DNA of 64,000 nt, taken from contig BCIG01000008.1 of the NCBI GenBank assembly GCA_001599915.1, forward strand, positions 310,001 through 374,000, read 5' to 3'. This document shows, one piece after another, positions 48,907-60,999 of this stretch (its first letter is position 1; every line of letters begins with the position of its first letter). A program made the translations under genes and the position numbers. The DNA is from Symbiotaphrina buchneri. Its lineage: Eukaryota; Ascomycota; Symbiotaphrinales; Symbiotaphrinaceae. The notes beneath the pieces are model-generated. The model saw only the letters and a list, made by a program, of their open reading frames with translations, was not told where the DNA came from and did not search any database.

Positions 48907-50698
48907 ATGGATCACTCCTCGTCCAACCAAGCCGAGGACGTTCAATATGCTGCTGGGCAACAGCCATCATATACTTACATACCGAACCATGGATACGTTG
49001 CTCCGCCAGTAGCCACCGAGCGCGCGGATCGTGACTCCACTGCGGCAGCTCCCATCGCCGCGGACCGAAATGATGGGGAAGACGATGATGACGACTTTGA
49101 TGACCTCTTTGAAGACGAAGAATTTGCCGATGATGTGGCAGACATTTCCTCCAATCCCGCGGATTATACGAAAGCTTTCAACCGACAGAAACGTATGCTG
49201 GATCCAAACCTACCATCCATCCAGCGGCCTAGGATCAACCCACAGAAGCCTAATGCAAACAGTATGGCAGCTATTGATGATCAGATCGGGTCTCTCTCTC
49301 GACATGCTGCTAAGATCAAATTGGATGACTTTCAAATGCGACATTCCGGCAAGAACGAAAAGTCCGCGGACAAATCTGATAGGGCAACCAGCGAACAAGT
49401 CCTCGACCCGAGAACTAGAATGATCCTTTTACAGATGATCAACCGCAACGTAATTTCAGAGATTAATGGCTGTATCTCTACGGGGAAAGAAGCCAACGTT
49501 TATCACGCTATGTATATTGCGGAAGAGGCAGCTGAGGACGACTTGGCTGGACGTGCCGAGCAGCGCGCCATCAAAGTTTATAAGACCAGTATCTTGGTGT
49601 TCAAAGATAGAGACAAATATGTTACGGGCGAGTACAGGTTCAGGTCGGGATACAACAAGAGCAACAACCGCGCAATGGTCAAAGTATGGGCCGAGAAAGA
49701 AATGCGAAATTTGAAGCGCATATTTGCTGCGGGAATACCATGCCCAGAGCCCGTGTACCTACGGCAACATGTCTTGGTTATGGGCTTCTTGGGCGACAAG
49801 AAAGGGTGGCCAGCACCACGATTACGTGATGTGGAATTCGATGGCCCGGACACTGAAGTCAGGTGGCAATCATTGTATCAGCAACTTCTGGGTTATATGC
49901 GGACCATGTACCAGAAATGTCGGCTTGTCCATGCTGATCTTAGCGAGTACAATCTGCTTTTCCACGACGACAAGTTATGGATGATAGATGTTAGTCAGAG
50001 CGTGGAACATGATCATCCTAGGAGTTTGGAGTTCTTGAGGATGGACGTCAAAAATGTCATGGACTTCTTCAAGCGGAAGGGCGTGGACACACTACCTGAA
50101 CGCTCAGTTTTCGCATTCATTACTGCTGAGAAAGGGAGTGGAGAATCACTTGGAATGTCGGCTGCTCTTGATCAGCTGTACAAAGCTAGGGATTCCTCAA
50201 CTGAGGACGAACGAAATACAGTTGAAGTGGAAGAGGAGGTATTCAGGCAGCAATATATCCCACAAACACTTGAGCAGGTCTATGATGTCGAAAGAGATGC
50301 TGAGAAGGTAGGCAAGGGTCTGGCGGATGACCTTGTATACCGGGAGCTGCTCGCAGACCCTGTGAACAGTACCGGAGATGAAACAGATGGCGGAGTACCT
50401 CTGGGCGGAAGCGAGCATTCTGACGCAGAGGGCTCAAGTCACGAAGGCGACGACAGTGAGGAAGATGGAGAAACGAACAAAGAATATTTCGAGTCGTCAC
50501 GACCGAGGGGGAAGCGCTTTGAAGACAAGAATGCTAAGAAGGTAAGATCACCAGTCACATGCTTTGCGGAGCACACTCTGACTTGTCCAGGAACACAAGC
50601 AGCAGGTAAAAGAGGAGAAAAGGGAGAAACGGAAGACGAAGATGCCCAAGCATGTCAAAAAGAAGCTTGTCAGTGCAAGTTCCAAGCACAAAAAGTAG
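48907..50698 (+). CDS. rio1: RIO1 atypical protein kinase/ATPase, 40S ribosome maturation
   Basis: Rio1 acts in the last cytoplasmic steps of 40S subunit maturation (20S to 18S rRNA). Exons 48907-50541 and 50591-50698 give 580 aa. An acidic patch (DDDDFDDLFEDEEFADD) precedes the RIO domain: ISTGKEANVYHA (nucleotide loop), IKVYKTSILVFKDRDKYV, FRSGYNKSNNRAMVKVWAEK (family-specific flexible loop), GFLGDKKGWPAPRL, VHADLSEYNLL (catalytic Asp) and LWMIDVSQSVEHDHP (metal Asp). The C-terminus is acidic, then strongly basic after the 49-base intron (KRKTKMPKHVKKKL), as in yeast. Without splicing the basic tail is lost. The ATG at 48907 is chosen over an upstream in-frame start because homology-like sequence begins there. 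Confidence 0.96.
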
Positions 50699-50996
50699 GA
50701 CTGATATGGCCCGAGAAAACAACAACCGTGGCCAGTAACTGCAAAGACCAACCCCACGGTATGTTTTCCTGTATATCGTAGTCCTCGCTGTCCTGTGATG
50801 AGTATTCGTCTCGCCTCTCATCAGCAGTAGCGTTTCTTTACTCCAAAAGTAACCTCTGCTGCATTGAAGGGGGAGCATGAAGAAGCCTTCGATGGCTTAA
50901 TGCTGCTAAAAGAGAGCCCTGAGAAAGCGCAGATCCATGTACATTCATTCAGGCACCGTACCTGCCTCACCTGAGATACACGTGTCACTGACATAC

Positions 50997-52617
50997 TTAA
51001 AGTCGTCCACTAGTTCGTCGAAGAGCATCTTCCAGGACCTTCTTGGGTATATCGGGAATATCACCGACTTCTGGATTGACGGGCAGGATCTCAAATCGAA
51101 GTGGAGGATCGTTTAGACCAGGCCAAATGTCGGATGGAAGATAGTCTCCCTGCTCCTTCCGGAAAACTTCTCTCTCCGACATATCCTCTGGATACGGTCA
51201 GCAGTTTCGCAGCGAGATGTCGTCAAGAACGAACTTTACCTTTACAAAGACGCTCGATTTTGTCCATTGCGTCGTGCACGATGGCTGCAATGTTATTCTG
51301 CACGCCCTTCCTCCTTCCAATCTCGACCAACAATCCGTCATAAGCTTTCAGAAACTCTTCATAGAAATCTCCCAGTCCATCCAACTCTTCCATACGCTCT
51401 TCGATATTTTGCCTCTCCTCCGACCAACGAGCCAGGAACTCCTGACTGGATTGTATGTAACCGGACAGTCTTGAGCCAGTCTGTTCCAGCATGTGGAAAG
51501 CCGAGACCATGTCTGCATACTCGGCTTCCAATGCAGTCGCAATATCACTGACGACCTCGAATTGCGACTCCATCTCCACCAAGCGTTCTTTGACTTCCAG
51601 CACCACGTCATCCACCTCAGCAGCATCTTTCTTCAATACCTCGAGCATTTCGTGTATTTCATCCTCGCTTATGGGCTCCGGAGGACCGTCGTCTCCCCTC
51701 CCAATATCCATGCCTTCCGGTAAGTCGCCTGCTATACTTTGAGCCGTAGCACCACCGCCCTCGGTATGTTTTATTGCGGTCACACATAGATCAAAGTGGC
51801 GAACCAATGATTCTAGCAAGTCTGCCATCTCTTTTGCGTGTGATTCCAGGGAGTGTATGATAGTTGGCAGTGGCGTCTTCGAGACCACTGTGAAGTGGTG
51901 CAGCCGATGTTCGACGTGTAGCAGAGATTTGATATGTTCAAGGTCGTCCTTGAAGGTATCAATGGAGTCGTTGAAGCCCGCTTGTGCTTCCTAGAGCCAA
52001 CGCACAGTCAGCAACAGCACCGTTTTCTGGAAAGGGTGATTCACCTACATTGGTGCGGTCGATTGACGCTCGAACAGCCTCCGTAAGGTTGTGAACCCCT
52101 TTTTCATCGACAAAGTCACGAAGAGTCTTCTGCGTTTCCTTTCCCGATCCGAACGCTGATTCAACGTTCGTTGATCTCAACTGTTCCAAAGTCTGTTGAA
52201 GGCGAGCATCGGCCGCATCGAGCCTCTGCAGCACGTTCTGTTGTGATCACGCGGTTACTTCGTCTGATCCACTACGGAAGGCAGAGGCCGGCGTACCTGA
52301 AAGTCTGTCGCTGCCTCCAGTGCCACATCCCGAACTCCCTTCTGAACAGTCTCAAGGCTTCTGATCTGGTGGTGGATGCCCCGTCTTAGAAAACTTGTCT
52401 GAGCTCTGAAAACCGCACTGGCTTCGAGCGCTGCGCGGGACGCGGTGACGATCTCATTCGCCCGCCAGACATGACTGATGGCAGAGAGCGACCGCTTTGA
52501 TGCTAGTAGGTGAGACACAAGTGTCTCGCGGCTTAACCCCACCGCAGCATTAACAGTCTGAGCAGCATGGGGCGAGGATGGCCGCCCTGCCGACAGTTCA
52601 ACCTCCCCTGCGGACAT
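50997..52617 (-). CDS. atg17: Autophagy scaffold protein Atg17
   Basis: Atg17 scaffolds the Atg1 complex at the phagophore assembly site with Atg29 and Atg31. Exons 52617-52297, 52237-52049, 51990-51240 and 51187-50997 give 483 aa, typical for fungi. It is almost wholly helical and coiled coil (LEHIKSLLHVEHRLHHFT, LVEMESQFEVVSDIATALE, YAAF-like HMLEQTGSRLSGYIQ). The most diagnostic stretch is the C-terminal EDMSEREVFRKEQGDYLPSDIWPGLNDPP, which forms across the last 52-base intron. An in-frame upstream start at about 52662 would add 15 residues; I prefer MSAGEVELS. It is convergent with rio1 (298 bases) and divergent from sconB. Confidence 0.93.
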
Positions 52618-53393
52618 GGTGCGCACGGGACGGAGGATATTCAGGGGCCGCGTCCGCGTCACAGTGTAGTAGGGGTTGATTAGCCCACAAGGGACTTTTA
52701 CACCACAATGTCATGTCCCATCTCTACCGGCCAAGTGTGATCGTGTTGTGCCTTGTGTGTTCTGTTCTTACTGAGTGCCAATGATGATCATGAAATAGAC
52801 CGTTATCTGTACCCCAGCATTAAGGTATCTTTAGCCACCTGACCTTAAGGTACCTAGCGGTACCTACCTTACCTTGAGGTCAGGTGATAACATCCCGATA
52901 TGAGCTCATTCGATGTTGATAACAAGGCTAAGCCATATATGTCCTAGTGGTAATATGGCGTCTTTGGCGGGCAGGATCATCGCATCAGCACCTTACCTTA
53001 GGGAGGTAAATGCTCTCCGCCTTTCCAACACGCAAGGGTTGCCGGTCCCTTGGTGTCGTCTAAAGTACTCCGTACCATAGGAGGCAATCCAAGGCGGCCG
53101 CCTTTCGCCTCTTCGAAATCTCTCAGCCCGATAACGTGATCCCATCCAGCCAGCACGCAGCACGCATACACCGCACACACCGTGCTTCCCTCTGCGTCGC
53201 TTACCACGTCACTGAATGAAGTGATCGTCTTGAAATAAGGAGGTGCTCCCTAGGAAGCATAGGCTCTGACCGCACCTCCGCCCAATTGTCCCTCGACGAG
53301 CCTCCTACATCAACCTTCGCCGAGCGGTTTCGCATACGTCTCATCTTGGGCCCTGCCCCCATTTGAGATCAAAACAACGCTGCTCCGGTCTCG
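52618..53393. promoter_or_regulatory. Divergent region between atg17 and sconB
   Basis: 776 bases containing the inverted repeat described separately and several GGTACC-type words near 52821-52885 and 52990-53010. No gene seen. Confidence 0.45.
52836..52886. repeat. 17-base inverted repeat (hairpin/cruciform) with 17-base loop
   Basis: Left arm CACCTGACCTTAAGGTA at 52836-52852; right arm TACCTTGAGGTCAGGTG at 52870-52886. The arms match at 16 of 17 positions. The loop holds CCTAGCGG and TACC words. Confidence 0.75.
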
Positions 53394-55640
53394 ATGGCAT
53401 CACAGTACGTCACCGAGACAGAAATCATGGCCGACAATGAGATCAGGCAAAACATAAAACGCAGGCGGTTGTCGCCACGGCCGGAGTCCGCATTATCTGC
53501 GGCGGATGCGCAGCCACGGTCACGGTCTGCTCTGGCTGATAAGCCAGGCGACGAGAGTTTTCAACCCATGCACCAGCATGATAACATCAGAGACACAAAG
53601 GAAGCGTCAAATATCAAGATATCTTCCACGAGCAAGCAGGCAGAAGACACAGTTGCACCATTCTTAGCCAGACATATCCCTGACCAATATGCTCCCTTGG
53701 GCACCGAGGGTCAAAGGGAGGACCGTGTGATCAATGACTCGAACACGAGATACTGTTATAGGCATCGCCCTGACCTCAAATGTAGGCGGCAGGTTGACGA
53801 ACCCACAATGGGCCAACTTCAACGGGTAAGCAGATGGCCGGTGCTTCTTTTACCTCCCACCCATGCTGACAGTCTCCTCCAGGAACTAGAAAGCCTCTCG
53901 CAAGCCGATCAACAAGGAATAGCTCATGTGTGGTCCTTGTTCTCTGCGGCGCCTTCAAAGCACCGCAAGCTCATGCTTCAAGGGATTCTGGCACAATGCT
54001 GTTTCCCCCAGCTTTCGTTCTTATCGGCTGCAGTTCGTGAGCTCATCCGCATAGACTTCCTATCAGCCCTGCCTCCAGAGATCTCTTTCAAGATCCTGTG
54101 CTATCTAGACACGACTTCACTATGTAAGGCGGCCCAGGTCAGCAGGAGATGGCGGAGCCTCGCCGATGATGACGTTGTTTGGCATAGAATGTGTGAGCAA
54201 CATATCGACAGGAAGTGCACTAAATGCGGGTGGGGGTTGCCATTGCTTGAAAGGAAGCGCTTAAGGGCTACAAAGAGGCAAATCCAACTCCGGGCCACAG
54301 GTATGGGCTTGAATCAGTGGTCGCCTGCAATTACGCCTTTGCCCGAGCCATCCGCTCGTAGTCCGACTCGGTCCTCCGATGGTTCCTCTGACCGCCCGAA
54401 CAATGTGAATGGCAAGAGGTCTCTAACTTCGGAGGACGAATGTATCCGCTCAGTTCAAGACTCGGAAATACAAGAGTCAGTTATCTTGAAGAGGAGAGAA
54501 TCTGACTCATACTTCAAACCGCGTCTGAGGCCGTGGAAGGACGTCTACAAGGATCGTTTCAAAGTTGGCACGAACTGGAAATATGGCCGATGTTCGACGA
54601 AGATTTTCAAGGGACATTCTAATGGAGTAATGTGCCTCCAGTTTGATGACCAGATCCTCGCCACAGGTTCATACGATAGCACAATCAAGATCTGGGACAT
54701 CGAGACTGGAGAGGAGATTAGAACGTTGAGAGGCCACCAGTTGGGGATTCGCTGTCTTCAATTCGACGACACTAAGCTTATTAGCGGCAGCATCGACCGG
54801 ACAATCAAAGTATGGAACTGGAGGACTGGAGAATGCATCTCCACTTACACTGGTCACGGCGGTGCTGTCATCAGCTTGAATTTTGATGCGTCCCTTCTTG
54901 CTTCGGGATCAGCGGACAAGACTATCAAGATCTGGAACTTCGAAGACAAGTCAACGTTTCTGCTTCGTGGACATACAGAGTGGGTCAACGCCGTCAAGGT
55001 AGACTCGGCATCACGAACAGTATTCTCAGCCTCGGATGATTGCACTGTGCGCCTGTGGGACCTTGATACGAGATCTTGCATCAAGGTCTTTGAAGGCCAT
55101 GTTGGTCCGGTGCAGCAAGTGTTACCTTTGCCTACGGAGTTCGAACTGGAAGAAAGCGACTTGGACGGCAAACAGGACGGTTGTTTCACCAAGGGCGAAA
55201 ATGTGTCCATATTTGGACCCAGCTTTGGGGGTAAGCGATCTGACCCGCCCAGGTACATGCTCACAGGAGCTTTGGATTCTACTATCCGTCTGTGGGATGT
55301 CGCCACTGGGGCATGTCTCCGGACATTCTTCGGTCACGTAGAAGGCATCTGGGCGCTGGCAGCGGACACTTTAAGGGTGGTATCAGGCGCCGAAGACCGC
55401 ATGGTGAAAGTATGGGATACGAGGACTGGAAAATGCGAGTGGACTTACACGGGGCATGCGGGCCCTGTTACGTGCATCGGCTTGAGCGACTCGAGAATGT
55501 GCACGGGAAGCGAAGATTGCGAGGTCCGAATGTACAGTTTCAAGCCCGAAAGCGCACCTGTCGTGGCTCTCTCACCTTCTTCAACAGCGGGCGGGTCCAT
55601 AATAAGAGGCATCGAGGATACAGGAGGAGAGAGCCACTAG
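53394..55640 (+). CDS. sconB: Sulfur controller SconB/Met30, F-box WD40 protein
   Basis: SconB/Met30 is the substrate receptor of an SCF ubiquitin ligase that represses sulfur assimilation by acting on the Cys3/MetR activator. Exons 53394-53825 and 53883-55640 give 729 aa. Landmarks are [20 protein letters not shown] at the splice join, the F-box (about 209-256, [35 protein letters not shown]), [16 protein letters not shown], and [19 protein letters not shown] before seven or eight WD40 repeats (first [14 protein letters not shown], with [12 protein letters not shown]). An insertion of about 45 residues between two WD repeats ([14 protein letters not shown] to DPPRYML) is usual for the family. 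The 57-base intron (53826-53882) has no in-frame stop. Several N-terminal Mets make the exact start uncertain. Confidence 0.94.
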   Translation: MASQYVTETEIMADNEIRQNIKRRRLSPRPESALSAADAQPRSRSALADKPGDESFQPMHQHDNIRDTKEASNIKISSTSKQAEDTVAPFLARHIPDQYAPLGTEGQREDRVINDSNTRYCYRHRPDLKCRRQVDEPTMGQLQRVSRWPVLLLPPTHADSLLQELESLSQADQQGIAHVWSLFSAAPSKHRKLMLQGILAQCCFPQLSFLSAAVRELIRIDFLSALPPEISFKILCYLDTTSLCKAAQVSRRWRSLADDDVVWHRMCEQHIDRKCTKCGWGLPLLERKRLRATKRQIQLRATGMGLNQWSPAITPLPEPSARSPTRSSDGSSDRPNNVNGKRSLTSEDECIRSVQDSEIQESVILKRRESDSYFKPRLRPWKDVYKDRFKVGTNWKYGRCSTKIFKGHSNGVMCLQFDDQILATGSYDSTIKIWDIETGEEIRTLRGHQLGIRCLQFDDTKLISGSIDRTIKVWNWRTGECISTYTGHGGAVISLNFDASLLASGSADKTIKIWNFEDKSTFLLRGHTEWVNAVKVDSASRTVFSASDDCTVRLWDLDTRSCIKVFEGHVGPVQQVLPLPTEFELEESDLDGKQDGCFTKGENVSIFGPSFGGKRSDPPRYMLTGALDSTIRLWDVATGACLRTFFGHVEGIWALAADTLRVVSGAEDRMVKVWDTRTGKCEWTYTGHAGPVTCIGLSDSRMCTGSEDCEVRMYSFKPESAPVVALSPSSTAGGSIIRGIEDTGGESH

Positions 55641-56172
55641 GACCTTCTTCAAAGTCTGTGTGTGCATAACTTGTTCTGGAAGGTCGAGCTCAAGGGTTGG
55701 ACTGTGAGGCATTTGCGGTGTTTAGATACCCAAGGGTGGGGACTTCAGCGCTTCTTGAATATATCCTGCAGCGAGCAGCAGCATTAGTCGGAACTGTACT
55801 TTATGTAGGGCTCCGCGCCTAGTGTCTATTGAACTATTTTCTAGGGGCTATTCGAAACACATCCCTTCCCTGCTATATTCGTACGCAAGTCAGCGTTAGA
55901 CACTCACCTCTTTTGCTTTTCTGCTCCCCTTCCCGTAGTCCTTCTGGCATATTTACGAGACGGAGAATTTGCTCGGGTTGCAGGGTACCTACAGGTCATC
56001 GCGCAGCCCGTGATCTGGCCGGAGGCGAGCTCTAAGACGAAGAAAAAGGGTTCTCAACATTACCCCGCCTTGTACAAATGAGCTCCACCTCGAGCTGCCT
56101 GTTTCGGTAGAAACATGCATCGGTCGCCCTCCTGACCGGAAGCTCTGCATCGTACTGTTCTTCTCGAGCAAG
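55641..56172. other. Gap between sconB and the RING-ZZ-SH3 gene
   Basis: 532 bases; sconB 3' region and presumed promoter. No gene or repeat recognised. Confidence 0.35.
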
Positions 56173-59000
56173 ATGGAGAGGGGAATTGGGACTGGGACAG
56201 TGACAGACTTGGAGAGGGAGTTGACTTGCTCGGTTCGTGTGGCCACGCCCAATAAAGCGGGTTTACCTGATCCATGCGCACATTTGCCTGACTGAAGCCC
56301 ATCAAATAGATCTGTACCGAAGTTCTATATCAGCCACTTACTCTCCTGGACTGCTTGCATACCTTTTGCGGATCATGCTTGAAAGAATGGTTCACTTGGC
56401 AGGCGGGGCATACATCAACCTCCTACCCATACACCTGCCCCTCATGCAGAGCCAGAGTTCGAAACACTCGACCCAATGCTACGGTTACAACTCTGCTGGA
56501 TATCCTACTGAAATCAAATCCCGAGAAAGGGAAGACGAGTGACGAGAAAGAAGAGATTGCCAAACGCTATAAAGCGGGAGAGGGCGTGATACCCCCTGTC
56601 AGGCAACGGAAAGATACTACCGAGTCTCAGCAAGACCGCAGGCTGCTAGAGGAAGTCCGAGCACTGAGTTTGAGAGAGGTTGGCGTTTCATCTGATGGAC
56701 AACGCGGCCAAGATACGTATGAGGCAGTCAGCACTTCAGACCGGAGGAGGCGGCGAAGGGATAATGAGGGATCACACCGCGAGACACGAGACGTACAACC
56801 CTCATCCTCCTCTGTGGCTGAGGAGAGTCGTGAGCTAGCACCCGAGGCATCAGACACTTCCATAAGGGCACAGCAGCTGGGACACCAAACCAGTCTCCGC
56901 TCACTCCTTAGCGCCTCAGATGTGGATTCATCAGAGCTGGAAGAGGAGATCATTCGACAGATTGTTGCTACTGGACTACTCGACGGTGTCGATGTGGCAA
57001 ATCTAGATACAGAGAGGGAAGATGAGATTAGTGAGGTAATTGCAAGGGCAATTCGTGATAGACATCAGGAGACGAACTTGAGCAGTCACCGACACCCGGG
57101 GAGACAGGGGACCGACAGCAGCTCTAGGACAAGGAGTAACGACAGAATACAGGATGGAGCAAACCGCGGGAGGAGGAATAGCTTTCTCGTCGATGAAACA
57201 GTTCGGCCTGGTACTGTTTCTCAGTCTTCGATTTCCAGAGCTCATCTAGACGTCTCGCCCAATGTTCAAACAAGGCATCGTCGAGCGTCCAGTGACACGC
57301 GGAGCAGGGCAAACGGAGATTACACTTCAAGTTCTGAAAGAATACGGCCAGGGGCAAGATCAGCGACCCATTTGTCAGAACATCCGCGCTCCATGGCTAC
57401 ACATGTGTCAAGACAGGAGGTCTCCACCGGCTTGAGGCAGAGAGGCAGCGACTCATTTGGCCAACCCAACGCAACTCGAAGACACCGGGCCTCAAGAGAG
57501 AGGAGCCATGATGGTCAGGGCCGTCCAAGGACTACTGAGGGAGATAGGAGTTTGACGGCCACAAGGACCATGGTTGTAGGATCTGCTTCTGGCAGCCGTT
57601 TGCAACCATCAACAAGCACCCCTCAACCTCCAAGTATCGCATCTTGCCACGTGCTCCAAGCTTCCGATGCTGCCCATACCTCACCAAGGGAGAGCAATGG
57701 CCAGCCGACAACAGCCAATCTGGCTCCCGCCTCCACTAGCGCTGCGCGCTTTCGGGCTTCGCTCTATCCGGAACCAAGGATTTCCTGCGATCGATGTGGT
57801 AAAGCAAACATTGCATATGAACGCCATGCGCATTGCACTATATGCAACGGCGGGAACTACAATCTATGTTTGAGGTGCTATCGTTCTGGGCAGGGCTGCG
57901 AGCATTGGTATGGATTTGGACACGCAGCAGGCGCAAAATATCAACGCCTACAATCTCGCGAAGGTCTTCCTCCTAATCACCAGTTCCCTCACTCGCTCGT
58001 CAGTCAAAGGTACCTCAAACCGAAGCACACTATCGAAGCAAGCGGCAGTCCAAGGGGAAGAAAGAGGCTAATGACAAGCGACGACCCATCTAAACGCTTG
58101 CAGTCCGGCGTCTTCTGTGACATATGTCAGGCGTTTGCAAATCCGTGTTATTGGAAGTGTGGCATTTGTAATGACGGCGAATGGGGTTTCTGCGATACTT
58201 GTTTAGGGCAAGGGCGATGTTGCACGCATCCATTGCTCCCGACTATCGTGTCTGTTCCCTTCACCTCGAGCGCCGGTGGCACTCTGGGCACCACAGCATC
58301 TGGGGACGTTGCTATCCCTCCATCGGCGGAAGACACTCCCAACCTGTGCTGTGAAGTCATGACTGTCTCTACAAACTGCGACATTTGCACCTACCCTATA
58401 CCTCCTTCAAATACCCGGTTTCACTGCATGCAGTGTAAAGGTGGCAATTACGATATCTGCAGCAATTGCTATTCACGCCTCGTGTCTGTTGGCAAGATCG
58501 GTCCAGAAAATGGGCCTAATGGATGGAGGAGGTGCCCTCAAGGGCACAGAATGGTCGTCGTCGGATACCAAGACGCAGATAGGGGTCAGCGACGCGTGAT
58601 TGTACGTGATCTGGTTGGCGGATATGCCTTGAAGGACGATCATGCGAGTTCAAGTCCGGTAATGGAAATAAACTTCAAATGGCAAGATGAGCCTGGTGGC
58701 GAACAGCAGTCTAAAACAACAAGTTATTCCAAACAGGCGGGGCACTCCGACAGCTCATCAACGGACATCTCACCAGTACTAGCACGGTATCCCCCAGACG
58801 GTGGTGTCGGGATGAGAGCGACGGCGCTCTGGAGCTATTTTCCGGAGGAAGGGGTTGAAGATGAGCTGATGTTCCCCAAGCGTGGTGAGGTACACGAAAT
58901 CGAGGACGTCAATGGCGACTGGTACTGGGGTCGCTATGCCGGAGCGAAGGGACTGTTTCCAGGTAATCACGTGGATATCTTCCAGAGCGTGGGCTTCTAA
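56173..59000 (+). CDS. RING / triple ZZ-type zinc finger / SH3 protein (putative E3 ligase)
   Basis: A multi-domain protein, likely a ubiquitin ligase by its RING. Exons 56173-56232 and 56310-59000 give 916 aa. The RING (about 19-75) reads LTCSICTEVLYQPLTLLDCLHTFCGSCLKEWF then YTCPSCRARVR, closest to CHFR-type RINGs; the first Cys pair sits at the intron join (donor GTTCGT, acceptor AATAG). Residues 110-480 are disordered and Ser/Arg-rich. Three ZZ-like fingers follow at about 510 (CDRCGKANIAYERHAHCTIC), 613 (CDICQAFANPCYWKCGIC) and 710 (CDICTYPIPPSNTRFHCMQC). An SH3 domain closes the chain (about 850-916, ATALWSYFPEEGVEDELMF, GDWYWGRYAG, GLFPGNHVDIF). Partners are unknown. A further 5' exon cannot be excluded. 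Confidence 0.9.
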
Positions 59001-59158
59001 ATTAAGTGGTCATGATCGACCGGGTGACGACTTATGAATCAGATGAGGATATGTTGGTCATGCTTTCGTGCCATTGAATACCTATGGCATGTAATGCCGC
59101 GAACGGAGGGATGTATCTTATAGATTGGATGATCGCCTCGGGGAGATGAATATAGACT

Positions 59159-59974
59159 TCACCGCTGCTTCTTTGCGACGTCTGCGTCGGTAACTTCAGC
59201 AGCAATGGTGAAAGCAGCTTGGATACGACTGTAGGCCTCGTAGATGATCCAGAGCGGGATCCAGACCCAAAGTGTGTTGAAGAAGAACAGATATACCCAC
59301 CTGAATATTGTTGTCAAACGCTGTAGAAAGAGCGGAGGATGGAGCAGTGGCACGTACAGGTACATGAAGTTGGATGTATCCAACAGAGTGGAGCCTGTCA
59401 GCCACTCCGGGCAGAAGGTCATCCACCCACCATAGAGTTCTGCCGTCGCCAGAACGATCATGCTAAACCACGCCGTTGGCCAATCTTGCTTCCTGAGGCA
59501 ATAACAAATCCAGACGGCAAGCGGTCCACCGCCAAAAACAGTCAAGATCTCCAGGCTGATGACCGTGATGTCCGTTCCGGCCCATCTCTTGTCGGCCTTG
59601 GCATATTCTTGCCATAACCGCGCAGTAGGGGCAGTCCCATATCCTGCACCATAGGCGCGCAGGGGCTCGTTCATGAAATAGGGGCCTCCATGAAGCGGCA
59701 CAGAAAGGGGGACGTGGGTAAAAAAGCAGTGGTAGAGGAAAGAACCCTCGAGAAGAAAATGTGTGAGGGCATCGAATGCGTGCCAGATGAACAGGATGCG
59801 AATCTTGGTGGGTGACTTTGCCGGTAGGGCTCGCAATGAAGCGGCATAGGCAGCTACCAGGATTGCAACCGTCGCTAGAAGGGAGATGACGCTGGTCATG
59901 GAGAAAATAGGGGATGCGTCGGCGGCCGAATCCATCTGTACTGGAACGACACCCGAGTCGTAGTTGTCTGTCAC
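59159..59974 (-). CDS. EXPERA/EBP-family membrane protein (sterol isomerase-like)
   Basis: Emopamil-binding proteins are ER sterol delta8-delta7 isomerases; the fold (EXPERA) also occurs in non-enzymatic proteins. Exons 59974-59358 and 59300-59159 give 252 aa. Hydrophobic segments lie at about 25-45, 60-85, 130-150, 160-180 and 210-235. Family residues include FIWHAFDALTHFLLEGSFLYH (His and Glu of the active-site helix), LWQEYAKADKRW, ISLEILTVFGGGP (Glu) and, after splicing, NFMYLWVYLFFFNTLWVWIPLW. The 57-base intron (GTACGT, acceptor TTCAG) is in frame and stop-free, but only its removal restores the EBP motif. Fungal ergosterol synthesis uses the unrelated Erg2, so the role here is open. 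Confidence 0.88.
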   Translation of the reverse strand: MTDNYDSGVVPVQMDSAADASPIFSMTSVISLLATVAILVAAYAASLRALPAKSPTKIRILFIWHAFDALTHFLLEGSFLYHCFFTHVPLSVPLHGGPYFMNEPLRAYGAGYGTAPTARLWQEYAKADKRWAGTDITVISLEILTVFGGGPLAVWICYCLRKQDWPTAWFSMIVLATAELYGGWMTFCPEWLTGSTLLDTSNFMYLYVPLLHPPLFLQRLTTIFRWVYLFFFNTLWVWIPLWIIYEAYSRIQAAFTIAAEVTDADVAKKQR

Positions 59975-60999
59975 TATGAAAAATTTAAGAGCCAGTCACT
60001 ACTCATACCTCTAGGGACACTACCTTTTTGTCAAGTGTTGTGATTGCAATATTATTGAATCGGTACAAGGAGAGTTTTCAAGACTAAGGTAGGTAAGGTA
60101 TAATATAATGTCTGTCAATTTCCACCCGACGAACCCCAAAAGTCGGGGACCAAGTATGTGCGGGCACTACGGCACTTCAAGTGTTTTCACAAGGGAAGAG
60201 ATTACGAGTACAGTGGAGTCCAACCACCAGACCGGTTCGATCGACCGATTTTAGTTAATCGTTCAGTTTTTTCCAGTTAAGATCAGGCCCGTTCCGATCT
60301 TGCACTTGGGACGCCTTAGCCCCTTAAATCGTCTACTTCATGCATAAGGTAAGATAACAAACAGGTCATTGTGCCAGCCAACTCATTCAAGTTCATCCAG
60401 GTTGATTGATCCTCTGCCCGGCCATTCCACACAGGTCAGAGTATCGGACATACAGGACTGACCACTTTTTGCTCTCACACACAGGAAGGGACGAGACCAA
60501 CGTTTAAGCATTGAGATTCTAATGTCCTTGGTGTGCTTGTCCGCAGTGGTGCGCCAACTGAAATGGTTTCACTCCGGGGAAGTGGGTGTGGGGTAAAGAG
60601 CTCCCCACACGGGGTTTGAAGTTTACCTTACAGTACCTACCTTAACGTAAGGTACCTGTACTTGTCGGTTGCCTTCAACGAGTTCAGACTCAGGCGGGTG
60701 GCTGAGCTGCAGCCCGCATCAATCTTAATGCATCGCTGCCTCAGTCGTGCCGTGGCCGATCTTGGCTGAATTGCTTCCTTAACCACGGCAGTCTACGAGC
60801 GATGACAGTCCGTCTCCTTGTCTCACATCACTCAACTCTCCGTTAGAGGGGTCCTTCATAAATATGTACCTGGTTCTCTTTGCGGCAAAGAGAAGCCTGA
60901 TATACTCATACGCAACGACTTGGCTGCGGGCCGCTGTCGTGTGCTAGGTCATTTCTCTGTAGTCAACGGAGCAGTCTGAAAGACAGGTCTATTGCCGTT
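59975..60999. promoter_or_regulatory. Divergent region between EBP-type gene and right-edge gene
   Basis: 1.03 kb with no gene. Motif clusters sit at 60084-60100 (CTAAGGTAGGTAAGGTA) and 60623-60660 (TACCTACCTTAACGTAAGGTACC). Confidence 0.4.
60623..60660. repeat. TACCTTAACGTAAGGTA palindromic motif
   Basis: TACCTTA-ACG-TAAGGTA inverted arms with a CAGTACC extension; same motif family as other gaps. Confidence 0.6.

Noticed and set aside
60225-60250. GGTTCGA-like word as a tRNA B box
   Set aside because: No matching A box, acceptor stem or cloverleaf could be drawn around it.
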